A stretch of DNA of 64,000 nt from Leeuwenhoekiella parthenopeia. GTDB lineage: Bacteria > Bacteroidota > Bacteroidia > Flavobacteriales > Flavobacteriaceae. The stretch is taken from NCBI RefSeq assembly GCF_020782115.1, contig NZ_JAJGMW010000015.1, forward strand, positions 52,695 through 116,694, written 5' to 3'. The position numbers and the translations under genes were made by a program. The first letter of the stretch is position 1; every line of letters starts with the position of its first letter. The notes beneath the pieces were generated by a model. The model made no database searches and was not told where the DNA came from. It was given only the letters and a program-made list of their open reading frames with translations. This document shows, in pieces, positions 63,850-64,000 of this stretch.

Positions 63850-64000
63850 TGCGCTGCCCTATTGGGAATTAAGGGATCAATCCTAATTGTTGTGTTTAAG
63901 CAAAAATTGTAGTTAATCTGTATAGAAAGAATTCTATGTTTTTTACTCCTCTAAATTGGCTTCTAAATGCTTTGATCTTTGCATTGAAGGACTCAGCTGA
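63850..64000 (-). mobile_element. End of an insertion sequence (ISAon1-like), partial
   Basis: The transposase fragment below implies an insertion element running out of the window. Its terminus should lie between the tRNA terminator and the transposase stop; a palindromic GGATCAATCC (about 63874-63883) is there, but the exact end and target repeat cannot be fixed. Confidence 0.55.
63896..64000 (-). CDS. Transposase, C-terminal fragment (ISAon1-like family)
   Basis: Reading the minus strand from the window edge gives 34 residues ending in a stop: SAESFNAKIKAFRSQFRGV, then KNIEFFLYRLTTIFA. This is the recognised C-terminal end of Bacteroidota DDE transposases of the ISAon1/ISL3-like type. The start is outside the window. 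No frameshift in the visible part. Confidence 0.75.
   Translation of the reverse strand, partial: SAESFNAKIKAFRSQFRGVKNIEFFLYRLTTIFA

Overview
The window looks like a chromosomal segment of a marine Flavobacteriaceae bacterium (Bacteroidota). This rests on gene content (PorP/SprF, SusC/SusD, BlaI/M56, tandem OmpH after BamA and UppS, GIN-domain and DUF6089-type proteins), on Bacteroidota -7 promoter boxes of the form TAnnTTTG, on several TTG starts, and on dispersed hairpin repeats that I associate with flavobacterial genomes. Genus cannot be fixed from sequence alone. There is no rRNA or CRISPR. One tRNA and the end of one transposase lie at the right edge.

Layout. 1-12 kb: end of tsaB, an MscS channel, a dodecin, an Nfu scaffold, a PorP/SprF protein, then a minus-strand envelope block (CBS protein, nadK, DUF6089-like protein, uppS, bamA, two ompH/skp, murI). 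12-21 kb: pdxJ plus an alpha/beta hydrolase, a FadL-like channel plus a GDSL lipoprotein, and the proteostasis run tig-clpP-clpX. 21-30 kb: a PD40 protein, a GH3-like protein, a DUF2797 protein, a BlaI/M56/TPR operon with palindromic operators, a GIN lipoprotein and era, followed by an orphan hypothetical gene.

30.2-42.6 kb is the most distinctive part: twelve genes, all on the minus strand, forming an expanded arsenosugar (organoarsenical) locus. It holds ArsM methyltransferase, an altered metallophosphoesterase-like protein, a sodium:solute symporter, a SusD/SusC pair, two TIGR04282-type glycosyltransferases, radical-SAM ArsS, an AhpD-like protein, a purine nucleoside phosphorylase and a secreted rhodanese. 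A plausible route is arsenite methylation by ArsM, 5'-deoxyadenosylation by ArsS, removal of adenine by the phosphorylase, and ribosyl transfer by a glycosyltransferase. The SusCD pair and symporter would add transport. The later steps and the transport are inference.

42.8-54.2 kb is a galactose/glycerol block: galM, a single-chain fusion of glycerol kinase to glycerol-3-phosphate dehydrogenase, a NagD-type HAD phosphatase, galE, and divergent galK-galT-lacI opposite a sodium/sugar symporter. The pairing of Leloir genes with glycerol genes suggests use of galactosyl-glycerols such as floridoside. 54-64 kb is mostly housekeeping: an acyl-CoA dehydrogenase, anmK, an amino-acid dehydrogenase, NhaB, exbB-exbD-tonB-folC (interrupted by a long hairpin repeat), tRNA-Val and the end of an insertion sequence.
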